A stretch of DNA of 9,173 bases. It comes from an uncultured Christensenella sp. Its GTDB lineage: Bacteria; Bacillota; Clostridia; Christensenellales; Borkfalkiaceae. The notes beneath the pieces were generated by a model that had not been told where the DNA came from, made no database searches, and worked only from the letters and a program-made list of their open reading frames with translations. Position numbers and translations under genes: made by a program. The stretch spans positions 1 to 9,173 of the forward strand of contig CAJTQE010000073.1 of the NCBI GenBank assembly GCA_910578655.1. The letters are read 5' to 3'. Below, piece after piece: positions 1 through 6,889 of this stretch (position 1 is the first letter of the stretch; each line of letters begins with the position of its first letter).

Positions 1-43
1 CGCAAATTTCATAAAACAACGGACACCCGTTGTTTTATTTGCG
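1..43. terminator. Hairpin terminator, probably bidirectional
   Basis: A perfect 12-bp stem (11-22 with 27-38) closes an ACAC loop. The GC part is CAACGG/CCGTTG, preceded by an A-rich arm and followed by TTTTATTT, as expected for an intrinsic terminator on the plus strand. The A-rich left arm gives TTTTAT after the stem when read on the minus strand, so it could work both ways. A further 5 bp (CGCAA 1-5 with TTGCG 39-43) can pair outside a 5-nt bulge. It probably ends a gene lying left of the window, and may also stop leftward transcription coming through the lacI-type gene's 3' side. Confidence 0.7.
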
Positions 44-62
44 TGAGGTGAGCAAGCAGTTG

Positions 63-71
63 TGCTATAAT
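63..71 (+). promoter_or_regulatory. Possible extended -10 promoter
   Basis: TGCTATAAT fits the extended -10 pattern (TGn then TATAAT at 66-71). No good -35 hexamer lies 16-18 bp upstream; the nearest TTG-like match (TTGCGT at 39-44) is 21 bp away. It would fire toward the regulator's 3' end, and no gene on that strand explains it, so it may be chance or drive an unrecognised RNA. Confidence 0.3.
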
Positions 72-132
72 GAATATACGATAAACAGTAATTTACGGTA
101 CAAGTATTTGTATTATAGGCGTGTGTTTTAGC

Positions 133-172
133 GGAAAGGCAACACATAGTATGGAAAGGCAACACAAAGTAT
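133..172 (+). repeat. Tandem 20-bp direct repeat, two copies
   Basis: Two adjacent 20-bp units starting GGAAAGGCAACACA (133-152 and 153-172) differ only at one base (T147 versus A167). The second copy runs into an ACACAA/TTGTGT inverted repeat. A related but diverged stretch, AACACAAAG followed by ATATGTG, lies at 218-233. The function is unknown; a recent local duplication is the simplest reading. Confidence 0.8.
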
Positions 173-317
173 TGTGTAGAATATGTAATCGGCTTGATAG
201 TTGCGGTTTTTTCGCTAAACACAAAGATATGTGGCAACGCTGCAATAAAACCAAGCGACGAAATACTCTTTGCATATCCAGGTGTATTATTCTATTTACC
301 GAAGATTATCGGAGAGT

Positions 318-1349
318 TTACGTTTTTATCGTTGATTCTCTCTCTACCAGGGTTGCCGAAACGGTTATGTTCCTGGCCGGAGTATCGGGGTGTTCTATTC
401 TGTGGATAAGCGTCCGCATTGCTTCCCTGCCCAAAAATTCTTTCTCGACGGAAAACGAAGTAATGGCAGGGGAAAAAGCAGTCGCTTCCCAAACGTTATC
501 GAAGCCCGTTACAAACGCATCCTGCGGTACTTTAAGACCGAGCGATTTAAGCGCGTTGCATACCGTGCGTGCAACAAAGTCGTTACAGCATACAAAGCAT
601 TGAGGTCTGTATTTCAATTTTAGAATTTCCGTTTTTACCGCGCCCGGACTGCCGTAGTCGAATGTCAGGTCACTGCACAGAATATCGTCTTTGGCGGAAT
701 GAGTGCCGTTAAAGCTGAAAATGCCGCTGAGCATACCTAAGTACCTGCCGTGAAAACTCAGGCAGTGCTTGCTGTCGCCCACAAAGGTAAACCGCGTTAT
801 TTGGTATCTCGAATACAGTAATTTTACGATACGCCGTACCGACTGTTCGTCGTTTGCGCGTATGAGGTCAAATTTTTTATCGGTAATTAAATCAGACGCG
901 GAAAAATCGTTGAAGCATACCGGTTTATCTAAACTCAGCAGTTTGGAAATTGAATTTTTATCAAAATATTCCAGTGCCGCTATGCCGTCGGCATTGAGTT
1001 CCGTTATGTAATCTTCGACCTCTTTGAACGGGTGCATTGCGCTGTTATGGGTGTATTGGAACAGCTCGTAATCGTTTTCAAAGCAAAAGTTTTCTATGCC
1101 CTTGATTATGGGTATAAAATAGTTTATGTTTATAAGCGGCTTGCCCGATATAAGCAAAATTCTGTACTTTTTCCGTCCGGATTTCAAAATTTCGGAATTA
1201 AGCGATTTGTAATTCATTTCCCTTGCTTTTTTAAGGACAAGCTCACGCGTGGTTTCGGGAACGTAATGCCCGTTTAATACTTTTGCAACAGTATTGCGCG
1301 ATAAATTCAATTGTGCTGCTATATCGTTTATTGTGACTGCACGCTTCAT
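318..1349 (-). CDS. LacI-family transcriptional regulator
   Basis: This 343-residue protein has the usual length and order of a LacI/GalR regulator. The N-terminal helix-turn-helix covers about residues 5-27, with TINDIAAQLNLS followed by the recognition segment NTVAKVLNG. A hinge (about 48-60, with ILKSGR) leads to a periplasmic-binding-protein-like effector domain. Near the C-terminus are the family marks GFDN (282-285), SPAITS (293-298), LGREAM and LVERES. The ATG at 1349 is preceded by AGAGGT (1361-1356) at 6-nt spacing. The gene is divergent from the fructan operon and shares its promoter region, which is the usual arrangement for a local regulator. The effector is unknown; fructose, a fructooligosaccharide or a phosphosugar would suit the neighbours. 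Whether it represses or activates is not settled by the sequence. The family call is firm; the target is inferred. Confidence 0.93.
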   Translation of the reverse strand: MKRAVTINDIAAQLNLSRNTVAKVLNGHYVPETTRELVLKKAREMNYKSLNSEILKSGRKKYRILLISGKPLININYFIPIIKGIENFCFENDYELFQYTHNSAMHPFKEVEDYITELNADGIAALEYFDKNSISKLLSLDKPVCFNDFSASDLITDKKFDLIRANDEQSVRRIVKLLYSRYQITRFTFVGDSKHCLSFHGRYLGMLSGIFSFNGTHSAKDDILCSDLTFDYGSPGAVKTEILKLKYRPQCFVCCNDFVARTVCNALKSLGLKVPQDAFVTGFDNVWEATAFSPAITSFSVEKEFLGREAMRTLIHRIEHPDTPARNITVSATLVERESTIKT

Positions 1350-1368
1350 AATTCTACCTCTTTATATC

Positions 1369-1397
1369 ATTATAATTGACGCGGCCTATAAAATCAA
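1369..1397 (-). promoter_or_regulatory. Promoter of the LacI-type regulator gene
   Basis: On the minus strand, TTGATT (1397-1392) and a perfect TATAAT (1374-1369) are 17 bp apart. The expected start near 1362 places the ribosome binding site AGAGGT (1361-1356) almost at the 5' end of the mRNA, giving a very short leader. Confidence 0.65.
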
Positions 1398-1402
1398 GTT
1401 TT

Positions 1403-1441
1403 CAAATGCACAAATTTTTTAATTTTATGTTGTTGCATTTG
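1403..1441. promoter_or_regulatory. Inverted repeat, candidate regulator binding site
   Basis: CAAATGCA (1403-1410) and TGCATTTG (1434-1441) are perfect 8-bp inverted arms around a 23-bp, very AT-rich spacer. Arm centres are 31 bp apart, about three helical turns, so both could be met on one DNA face. Partial matching continues inward (CAAATGCACAA against CAAATGCAACAA with one slip). It sits between the two divergent -35 boxes rather than over either promoter. It lacks the compact central-CG palindrome typical of LacI-family operators, so its assignment to the neighbouring regulator is an inference. Confidence 0.4.
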
Positions 1442-1461
1442 CTCAATTATATTTTTTTTCC

Positions 1462-1490
1462 TTGACATTATTTGCGGTTTAATTTATTAT
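1462..1490 (+). promoter_or_regulatory. Main promoter of the fructan operon
   Basis: A perfect TTGACA (1462-1467) and TATTAT (1485-1490) are separated by 17 bp, a near-consensus sigma-A promoter, with a run of eight T (1452-1459) just upstream that could act as an UP-like element. Transcription should start near 1497. So strong a core promoter suggests that control is by repression or roadblock rather than by poor polymerase binding. Confidence 0.75.
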
Positions 1491-1494
1491 TAAT

Positions 1495-1534
1495 ACAAAC
1501 AAACATATAATGTTAAAAAATCACATTGGTTTGT
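1495..1534 (+). promoter_or_regulatory. Inverted repeat in the operon leader
   Basis: ACAAAC (1495-1500, overlapped by a second copy at 1499-1504) can pair with GTTTGT (1529-1534); ATAC/GTAT outside it extends the match with a 2-nt bulge. It covers the expected transcription start and ends just before the ribosome binding site. It could be a downstream operator or a weak leader hairpin, and could also be chance in AT-rich DNA. Confidence 0.25.
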
Positions 1535-1539
1535 GTATT

Positions 1540-1547
1540 GGGGGGAA
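1540..1547 (+). promoter_or_regulatory. Ribosome binding site that fixes the lipoprotein start
   Basis: GGGGGGAA lies 4 nt before the ATG at 1552. An in-frame ATG at 1510 has no Shine-Dalgarno sequence, is only about 13 nt from the predicted transcription start, and would put 14 polar residues before the signal peptide. The start at 1552 is therefore preferred. Confidence 0.75.
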
Positions 1548-1551
1548 GCCT

Positions 1552-3894
1552 ATGAGAAAGATTTTTATGAGTATCATAACCGTGATTGCGGTATTGATAA
1601 GCGGAACGGCGTTTAGCGCCTGTGGCGAGCACAGCCACGAATGGGACGAAGGAGAAATTACCGCCGAGGCGACCTGTGTAAGCGAAGGGGTGAGAACTTT
1701 TTCGTGTACGGTAAAAGGCTGTAAGGAAACCAGAACGGAATCCGTTGACAAGACCGCGCATAACTGGGACGACGGAAGCGTCACAAAGGAGCCGAGTTGT
1801 ACGGACGCAGGTACGGTTACGTATACCTGCGGAGTGTGCGGAGAAACCCGCGCCGAGCCTGTCGATAAGGCGGCGCACACCTACGGCGAAGGTTTGCTGA
1901 CTCTCATTCCCACTCTTACGGTCGGCGGCGAGATGACGTACTCGTGTACATATTGCGGAAATATCAAAAACGAGAAAGTTGCTCCCCGTGACGATTTCGG
2001 CGAAAATTTCTATACGAGCATTGCGAATTCTTCCGTATGGCAGTACGGCTATGCCGAAGGGTTTGACGCCGAAACGGGAGAATTCACTTTTAAACGCATC
2101 GTTCAGACCGACGAAGTACAGCCTGCGGTATGGAAAGCCGAGGGCGTAGCAATAGAAAGAAATAAAATTTATTCGCAAAACAACGCGGTTATCGCATATC
2201 CGATAAGCGCCGATATGCAGTTGAATTTGTCGGTTTCGTTTACGGGCGTCGCGGAAGGTACGCGTCTGGGCGTATATCTATCGGTTGTTGACGCGGACGG
2301 TAAAGCGGTTGAAAGCTTTTTAATCGGCGGAGAAACAAAGGACTGGAATTACGAAACCGAGGAAGAGATAAGTGTTACGGCAGGTAATACCCTGTATATG
2401 CTGTTCGTCAACGGCGGAGAGGGTGAGCCCGCGGGCGGATTTGCTTGCCGTATAACTTCCCGTTGCAAGCATATTTGGGACGGAGGGGAAATAACCGTCC
2501 AGGCAAGCTGTACCGAATACGGCGAAAAAACTTATACCTGTAATTTGTGCGGTGAATCAAAGACGGAACAGCTTGCTATGGCAGACCACGTTTTCGAGGG
2601 AGATTTTATCGAAACGGAAGGCGGACATTCGCGCAAATGTAAAAATTGCGGTCAGACGGATTCGACTTTATCGGTACCGCACCGAATGGAAGAGGACGCC
2701 GAAAAGCGCGTGCCTGCTACCTGTCACAGCGACGGAATAAAGACAATGGTATGTGCGGACTGCAAAGCGGTTGAAAAGCAGGCGATAACCCAGCGTCCCG
2801 ATCATGCTTTCGGCAGTTGGATAGCAGGGGAAGGCGGACATTTCAAACGCTGTGAAAACTCCGGCTGCGGTTTTGAAAGCGAAATCAAGGCGCACAATAT
2901 GCAGGACGGCGAAATAATCAAACCTCCCACGGCAACAGAGAATGGCGAGAAGAAATCGTCTTGCGCGGATTGCGGTTACACGGTAATCATTGATATTCCC
3001 ACGACCGACCACACCGCGGGCGCAGAATACGGCAAGGACGACAATTACCACTGGAACATCTGCGGAGCGCACACGGATTGCGGTGAGCAAGTAAACAAAG
3101 TTCCTCACGAATACGCCGAAATTACCGAGCTTCGCGAAGAACCCACATGCGCCCAAGACGGTAAATCCTTCTGGTCGTGCGTGTGCGGCGCCAAAAAAGA
3201 AGAAATAATATCCAAAGATAACGTTGCGCACGACTTCGAAAACGCGGAATTTATTGAAGACGAGGGCGGACACCGACCGCTCTGCAATGTCTGTAAAACG
3301 GCCGGGGATAGGTCGGAGCATACCCTTGACGAGGGCGTAATTACAAAGCAACCCACTTTCTGGGCGGAAGGCGTCAAGACTAAAACGTGCACGGCGTGCG
3401 GTGCAACGGCAACGGAAACGGTTGCAAGAAACAACTCTGCGTCCGTCGACGTAAATAACGAAGACTGGAAGTTCGGCACGGTCGACTATAAGTTCGGGGA
3501 AGAAACGTTCACCTTCAATCAGATAACGGATAAAAACGCAAGCGGCGACGGGTTTGCAAAGGACGGCACGGAAATCAAAAACAATTGGTTCTGCGGTGCA
3601 AACTTCGACACGTTTGTCTGTATCTCTTTCACGTTCCAAGAGGACACCGACGCGGCGTTGTCAATATCTTTCAAGGGAATAGGAGGCGATGCAATTTTGT
3701 CCGACTATTCGCTGAGAATAGGCATTGACGGAAAGGGAGAATGGGGCGGCCGCGGAACGGAGTACACCGTTGACAAAACGCATAGCTTCAAGGCAGGCGA
3801 CACCGTATACTTCATATTCAAACACGAACAAAACGGCTGGGACCAGGGCGAATATTCCATAACGGTAAACAGGTCCGTCACGGCGGAAAATTGA
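1552..3894 (+). CDS. Large Cys/His-repeat surface lipoprotein
   Basis: I do not recognise a named family. The 780-residue product begins with a lipoprotein signal (MRKIF, a hydrophobic stretch, then FSAC with Cys24). Its body has about twelve short modules, each starting with His and carrying a CxxC-like pair. One type reads roughly H-x-W-x2-G, a C about ten residues before the pair, then YTCxxCG (for example C83/C93/C96 and C320/C330/C333). The other has GGH-x3-C-x2-C (C363/C366, C578/C581). Pair spacing varies, from CxC at 543/545 to Cx5C at 504/510. Two related beta-rich domains interrupt and end the stack, about 148-303 and 632-776. Such His/CxxC repeats occur in secreted Clostridia proteins. 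First place in a fructan operon suggests glycan capture or display on the surface; this is inference. Confidence 0.85.
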   Translation: MRKIFMSIITVIAVLISGTAFSACGEHSHEWDEGEITAEATCVSEGVRTFSCTVKGCKETRTESVDKTAHNWDDGSVTKEPSCTDAGTVTYTCGVCGETRAEPVDKAAHTYGEGLLTLIPTLTVGGEMTYSCTYCGNIKNEKVAPRDDFGENFYTSIANSSVWQYGYAEGFDAETGEFTFKRIVQTDEVQPAVWKAEGVAIERNKIYSQNNAVIAYPISADMQLNLSVSFTGVAEGTRLGVYLSVVDADGKAVESFLIGGETKDWNYETEEEISVTAGNTLYMLFVNGGEGEPAGGFACRITSRCKHIWDGGEITVQASCTEYGEKTYTCNLCGESKTEQLAMADHVFEGDFIETEGGHSRKCKNCGQTDSTLSVPHRMEEDAEKRVPATCHSDGIKTMVCADCKAVEKQAITQRPDHAFGSWIAGEGGHFKRCENSGCGFESEIKAHNMQDGEIIKPPTATENGEKKSSCADCGYTVIIDIPTTDHTAGAEYGKDDNYHWNICGAHTDCGEQVNKVPHEYAEITELREEPTCAQDGKSFWSCVCGAKKEEIISKDNVAHDFENAEFIEDEGGHRPLCNVCKTAGDRSEHTLDEGVITKQPTFWAEGVKTKTCTACGATATETVARNNSASVDVNNEDWKFGTVDYKFGEETFTFNQITDKNASGDGFAKDGTEIKNNWFCGANFDTFVCISFTFQEDTDAALSISFKGIGGDAILSDYSLRIGIDGKGEWGGRGTEYTVDKTHSFKAGDTVYFIFKHEQNGWDQGEYSITVNRSVTAEN

Positions 3895-3898
3895 AAAT

Positions 3899-6889
3899 AT
3901 GAGAAAATGCAAAATGAAATTGGCAGGCGCAGGGTGCCTTGCTGTAATACTGATAGCGTCGCTATGGGCGGGAGTTGCTTCCATTACCGCGTCTGCGCAA
4001 GCAGAGTTGTATAACGAAAGCTACCGCAACCGTCTGGCGTATTCAGCCGCCAGAGGCTGGAACAACGACCCCAACGGTCTGCTTTACGCCGACGGCGAAT
4101 ATCATATGTATTATCAGTATAATTACGATAAAACGACGGATTCGACGGCAAACATCTGGGGACATATGAGCTGGGGTCACGCTGTCAGCGACGACCTCGT
4201 TCATTGGACGGAACAGCCCGTTGCGCTGCCCGAGGGAACACAGGGCGACGACGGATATGTGTACGGTATGATGTTTTCGGGAAGCGCCGTTTACGACGAA
4301 TACAATACAAGCGGTCTTTTCGACTCGCAAGACGGAAAGACGGTAAAAGGTCAGGGAATAGTTGCTATTTTAACTCAGCCCGACGACGGCGCCGGCGGAC
4401 AGCGACAGATACTCGCTTACAGTAAAGACAACGGACAGAGCTTTGCTGTGCACGGCGAAATATTGGGCGCGAAAGACGACGGAGGCGTAGGCGACGGCGA
4501 GTTTCGCGACCCGAAGGTATTCCGGAACGACAAGCTCGGCAAATGGCTGATGGTTGTCGGCGGCGGTTCGGTGAGAATGTATTCCTCCGAAAATCTTACG
4601 GACTGGGAGTATTTGGGTCAGACGGGATATTGGGGCGAGTGTCCCGACCTCTTAAAATTCGAAGTCGGCGGCAAAGAAAAGTACGTACTGGTTATTTCGC
4701 CCGAAGACAAGGCGAAAAGTCACGAGTATAATGCAACTAACCGCGCCGATACGTATTATCCTGCGGAATATTACGCCGTCGGCGAACTGGACGAAAAAGG
4801 ACTTTTCGTATCCGACGACAAAATAAAAAGACTTAGCGAAGGCATAGACAGTTACGCGTTTCAGTCGTTCAACAACGCGCCCGACGGCAAGGTGTACGGG
4901 GTCAGCTGGGCGGCGAGCTGGAAGTCGGTAAGCGAATACGAAAAGTTCAGGAAGAACTATAACGGCGGTATGACCGTAGTCTGCGAACTCAATCTCGTAG
5001 AGGACGGTGACGGCTACGTGCTGACGAGAACGCCCGTAAACGGCTACGAAGGGTTGCGTAAAGAAGTTTTAAAAGAATTCGACGGCAGGCTTACGGCGGA
5101 CAGCAACGCGCTTGCCGGCGTGCGCGCTGATATCGCCGAAGTAGAATTACAGCTTGACTTTACGAACAGCACTGCGACCTGCGCCGAACTTTGTCTGCGC
5201 GTTTCTCCTGCGGAGAAAATATCTTTGAGGTACGACGTGACCGGCGAAACGCTCACTCTCGACAGAAGCAAAAGCTCGCTCATTGCCCAAAACACCGCGC
5301 TGTTTGCAATACCGTACAGCAAGCAAGTACCGCTTAAAGACGGCAGGCTGTCCGTTAAAGTTCTACTGGACAGAGCGTTCGTAAGCGTATTCGCCGACGG
5401 AGGCAGGGCCAGCTTTTTCTCGGCAGTGTTCCCCTCGGCGGTATCCGACGGATTTCAGCTTACTTCAAACGGCGATGTGGACGTAAAAGCAAAGGTCTGG
5501 GCGTTAAACGGCGTGCTCGGCGGCGGTCACAGCGAGGACGAATTAATCGTCTCGACGGATAAAATCGACGCGGTGGTCGGCTCGACGTATGCTGTAGTTG
5601 CTTCTTCATATTCCGAAAACTTCGACTACGGTCAGGTCGAATTTGCAGTGACGGCAGGAAGCGAATGCGTTAAGGTCGAGTACGTCAACGGCACGGCTTT
5701 CATAAAGGCAGTCAAAAAGGGCTTTGCCCGAATAGAAGTGCGTTACGGCGGAGTCAGGCGCAGCGTAGAAGTGTTTATATACAACAACGGATTCGACAGC
5801 AACGTTTGCTACGACTTGCGGTTGGGAGGATTCTCGTTTACGGCAGACGACGGGCTTCGGTTTGATACGGGAGAGTCCGACGCGTTTCTTTTCAGCGGTA
5901 CGCAGGGCGAAAACTTTATATATACGGCGGAATTCACGCATACAGATAACGGCTCGCAAGCCGGCGGACTGGTGTTCGGGGTCAGCGGTAATCTGTCCGA
6001 TTACTGGGTTGCTACCGCCGACGTCAGATACGGAAAAATTAAACTCTGGCGGTCGGGAATAGGCGATTTAAAGACTGCGGACTATGATTTCGACGGGGGG
6101 GGGCGGAAGGTTAAACTTACCCTTGTCGTGAACGGAAAAACGGCTAAAATTTTCGTGGGCAACGAAAAGACGGCGGTATTGACGCAGTATTTAACGGACT
6201 ATTCGGGCGGAAAGATAGGCTTAAACGTCTATAACGCCAAAACCGCGATAAACAACGTCGCGTTCAAAGATTTGGGCGCGGAGGAAAACGGCATCGATTT
6301 AAGCGGATATAAAGTATTGAAGGTCGTAAACGTAACCGACGGAAGTTACAGGTTAGACGACGGCGAGTATACGGTTAAAGACGGCAGGGTGTCGGTAAAC
6401 AGAGAATATCTGTCGACGCTTGAAAACGGCAAAGTTTACGTATTCAGAATATATACGCAGTTTACGGAATTCGATATAACCGTAAAGGCGGACTTTGCGC
6501 CTTCCTCGTTGTATGTTCTTAAAAACGAATACTCGCGCGATGAGTCGCTCACCCTCGGCGTAAGCGGCACAGCGGAGGTTTTCCGCGTGGAAATAGACGG
6601 AGAGCAATGCGAATTTACGTTTGAAGGTGGGCTTGTCACGGTAGACGGAAGCAGTCTTAAAGACCTGATAACGGGTCGGCATACAGTAAAAGTTTATACG
6701 GCAAACGGCAGATTGCAGACGGAATTTTCGGTTACGGGGGGAAACGACTTCCGCGACGAAGATATCGATGAGATTAGCTACACTTTCTTTTATATAGATT
6801 TAGCGTTATTTGTTACGGCGGGCGTAGGCTTCGCGGTAGTTACGGTAATTTTAAAATACAAAAATTCGGGAGGACGGCGCAAGAAATGA
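3899..6889 (+). CDS. Membrane-anchored GH32 fructan hydrolase with CBM66-like module
   Basis: This 996-residue enzyme should release fructose from levan- or inulin-type fructans outside the cell. It has a signal peptide (about 1-35, ending ASAQA). The GH32 beta-propeller has WNNDPNG (54-60, nucleophile Asp57), FRDP (202-205, stabiliser Asp204) and WGECPD (245-250, acid/base Glu247). A GH32 C-terminal beta-sandwich spans about 385-535 and a Big2-like Ig module about 547-627. A CBM66-like module (about 633-793) carries AGGLVFG, KIKLWR and GKIGLNVYN. Two similar Ig-like, perhaps X2-like, repeats follow (797-866, 868-947). A C-terminal membrane helix (about 960-985) ends in a basic KYKNSGGRRKK tail, with no LPXTG. 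CBM66 favours exo-action on levan, but the substrate is inferred. The start lies 4 nt after the lipoprotein stop with only a weak Shine-Dalgarno, so translation is probably coupled. The last 4 bases overlap the permease gene (ATGA). Confidence 0.95.
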   Translation: MRKCKMKLAGAGCLAVILIASLWAGVASITASAQAELYNESYRNRLAYSAARGWNNDPNGLLYADGEYHMYYQYNYDKTTDSTANIWGHMSWGHAVSDDLVHWTEQPVALPEGTQGDDGYVYGMMFSGSAVYDEYNTSGLFDSQDGKTVKGQGIVAILTQPDDGAGGQRQILAYSKDNGQSFAVHGEILGAKDDGGVGDGEFRDPKVFRNDKLGKWLMVVGGGSVRMYSSENLTDWEYLGQTGYWGECPDLLKFEVGGKEKYVLVISPEDKAKSHEYNATNRADTYYPAEYYAVGELDEKGLFVSDDKIKRLSEGIDSYAFQSFNNAPDGKVYGVSWAASWKSVSEYEKFRKNYNGGMTVVCELNLVEDGDGYVLTRTPVNGYEGLRKEVLKEFDGRLTADSNALAGVRADIAEVELQLDFTNSTATCAELCLRVSPAEKISLRYDVTGETLTLDRSKSSLIAQNTALFAIPYSKQVPLKDGRLSVKVLLDRAFVSVFADGGRASFFSAVFPSAVSDGFQLTSNGDVDVKAKVWALNGVLGGGHSEDELIVSTDKIDAVVGSTYAVVASSYSENFDYGQVEFAVTAGSECVKVEYVNGTAFIKAVKKGFARIEVRYGGVRRSVEVFIYNNGFDSNVCYDLRLGGFSFTADDGLRFDTGESDAFLFSGTQGENFIYTAEFTHTDNGSQAGGLVFGVSGNLSDYWVATADVRYGKIKLWRSGIGDLKTADYDFDGGGRKVKLTLVVNGKTAKIFVGNEKTAVLTQYLTDYSGGKIGLNVYNAKTAINNVAFKDLGAEENGIDLSGYKVLKVVNVTDGSYRLDDGEYTVKDGRVSVNREYLSTLENGKVYVFRIYTQFTEFDITVKADFAPSSLYVLKNEYSRDESLTLGVSGTAEVFRVEIDGEQCEFTFEGGLVTVDGSSLKDLITGRHTVKVYTANGRLQTEFSVTGGNDFRDEDIDEISYTFFYIDLALFVTAGVGFAVVTVILKYKNSGGRRKK
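6095..6103 (+). repeat. Run of nine G within the GH32 gene
   Basis: Nine G encode Gly733-Gly735 in the CBM66-like module and form the longest G run in the window. A +1 slip would give a TAA four codons after the run; a -1 slip would give a TGA within about ten codons. Either product would keep the propeller and beta-sandwich but lose half of the binding module, the two Ig-like repeats and the membrane anchor. As read here the frame is intact. Confidence 0.9.

Larger units (their letters stand above)
44..317. other. Intergenic stretch without a convincing gene
   Basis: I see no protein gene here. The open frames that cross it have no ribosome binding site, resemble no family I know and run into the 3' end of the regulator gene. 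It does hold a tandem repeat (133-172), a possible plus-strand extended -10 box (63-71), and a minus-strand TATAAT (117-112) with a weak TTGCCT 19 bp upstream. It also has short inverted repeats: TGTGTT/AACACA (122-127 with 141-146), ACACAA/TTGTGT (162-167 with 172-177) and CACA/TGTG (220-223 with 230-233). No clear terminator follows the regulator's stop codon; the best is a 4-bp CCGA/TCGG stem near 300-313. The stretch could be 3' UTR, a small RNA locus or decayed DNA. Confidence 0.5.

Noticed and set aside
133..172. CRISPR array or transposon end
   Set aside because: Only two adjoining units with no spacers, no flanking cas or transposase genes, and no terminal inverted repeats or target duplication.
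93..275. Short Cys-rich minus-strand frame (60 codons) downstream of the regulator
   Set aside because: No ribosome binding site, no hydrophobic leader or known motif, and it reads through the direct repeat. The cysteines look incidental.
121..603. Plus-strand open frame crossing the intergenic spacer into the regulator gene
   Set aside because: It starts with GTG without a Shine-Dalgarno sequence, its first part covers the tandem repeat, and more than half is antisense to the well-supported LacI-family gene.
1510..1551. Earlier ATG for the lipoprotein at 1510
   Set aside because: It has no ribosome binding site, lies very near the predicted transcription start, and would bury the lipoprotein signal behind a polar extension; the ATG at 1552 has GGGGGGAA just upstream.
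1495..1551. Riboswitch or attenuator in the operon leader
   Set aside because: The predicted leader is only about 55 nt, with one weak stem and no terminator-like hairpin or T-run, too little for a known riboswitch class.
2668..3639. A 323-codon open frame on the minus strand inside the lipoprotein gene
   Set aside because: It is antisense to a gene with a signal peptide, regular repeats and good translation signals. Its product has no recognisable domain and it has no ribosome binding site; such frames arise from the codon bias of the coding strand.
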